Below are positions 6,045 through 6,126 of a stretch of DNA of 6,126 nt, piece by piece (position 1 is the first letter of the stretch; every line of letters starts with the position of its first letter). The stretch comes from Chloroflexota bacterium. Its GTDB lineage: Bacteria > Chloroflexota > Limnocylindria > Limnocylindrales > CSP1-4. The translations under genes were made by a program, and so were the position numbers. The notes under the pieces were generated by a model. The model had not been told where the DNA came from and ran no database searches. It saw only the letters and a list, made by a program, of their open reading frames with translations. The stretch is from positions 1-6,126 of the forward strand of contig JAJYDP010000318.1 of the NCBI GenBank assembly GCA_021777365.1. Reading direction: 5' to 3'.

Positions 6045-6126
6045 CCGCATCTCGGGTCGCGCGACAGCGAACATCATCCGCCTCCCGGCCTCGCCCGAAC
6101 GCGATCTGCGATCCCCAGCACGGGCC

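Overview
This 6.1 kb window is very GC-rich. All five protein genes use G/C-ending codons, at least one starts with GTG, and stop-free shadow frames are long and numerous. It looks like chromosomal DNA from a high-GC bacterium. The gene set and the short leaders would fit an uncultured Chloroflexota (Limnocylindria-like) or an actinobacterium, but this is inference; no rRNA or marker gene fixes the phylum. I see no mobile element, CRISPR array, tRNA or rRNA.

Layout, left to right. Bases 1-237 hold no gene I can support. On the minus strand, a two-gene unit runs right to left: a fusion protein with an N-terminal GIY-YIG-like nuclease domain, a long Pro/Ala-rich linker and a complete C-terminal GreA transcript-cleavage factor (2845-1475), followed 40 bp later by a metal-dependent amidohydrolase (1434-238). 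A 243-bp divergent intergenic region (2846-3088) carries a candidate promoter and a perfect 10-bp inverted repeat in the fusion gene's leader. On the plus strand, a class I polyphosphate kinase 2 (3089-3982) reads away from it. It converges on a secreted CAP/SCP-domain protein on the minus strand (4893-4060). Upstream of that, also on the minus strand, is an S49 (SppA-like) serine peptidase without a membrane anchor (6029-5076), whose leader may be very short or absent.

The most notable item is the GIY-YIG-GreA fusion, with a strong 17-bp-arm hairpin in the coding sequence at the start of the linker. A DNA-nuclease fold joined to an RNA-polymerase secondary-channel factor suggests a role linking stalled transcription to DNA processing; that function is inference. 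The divergent PPK2, which makes NTPs from polyphosphate, is a possible but unproven functional neighbour, since GreA rescues polymerases that stall or backtrack.
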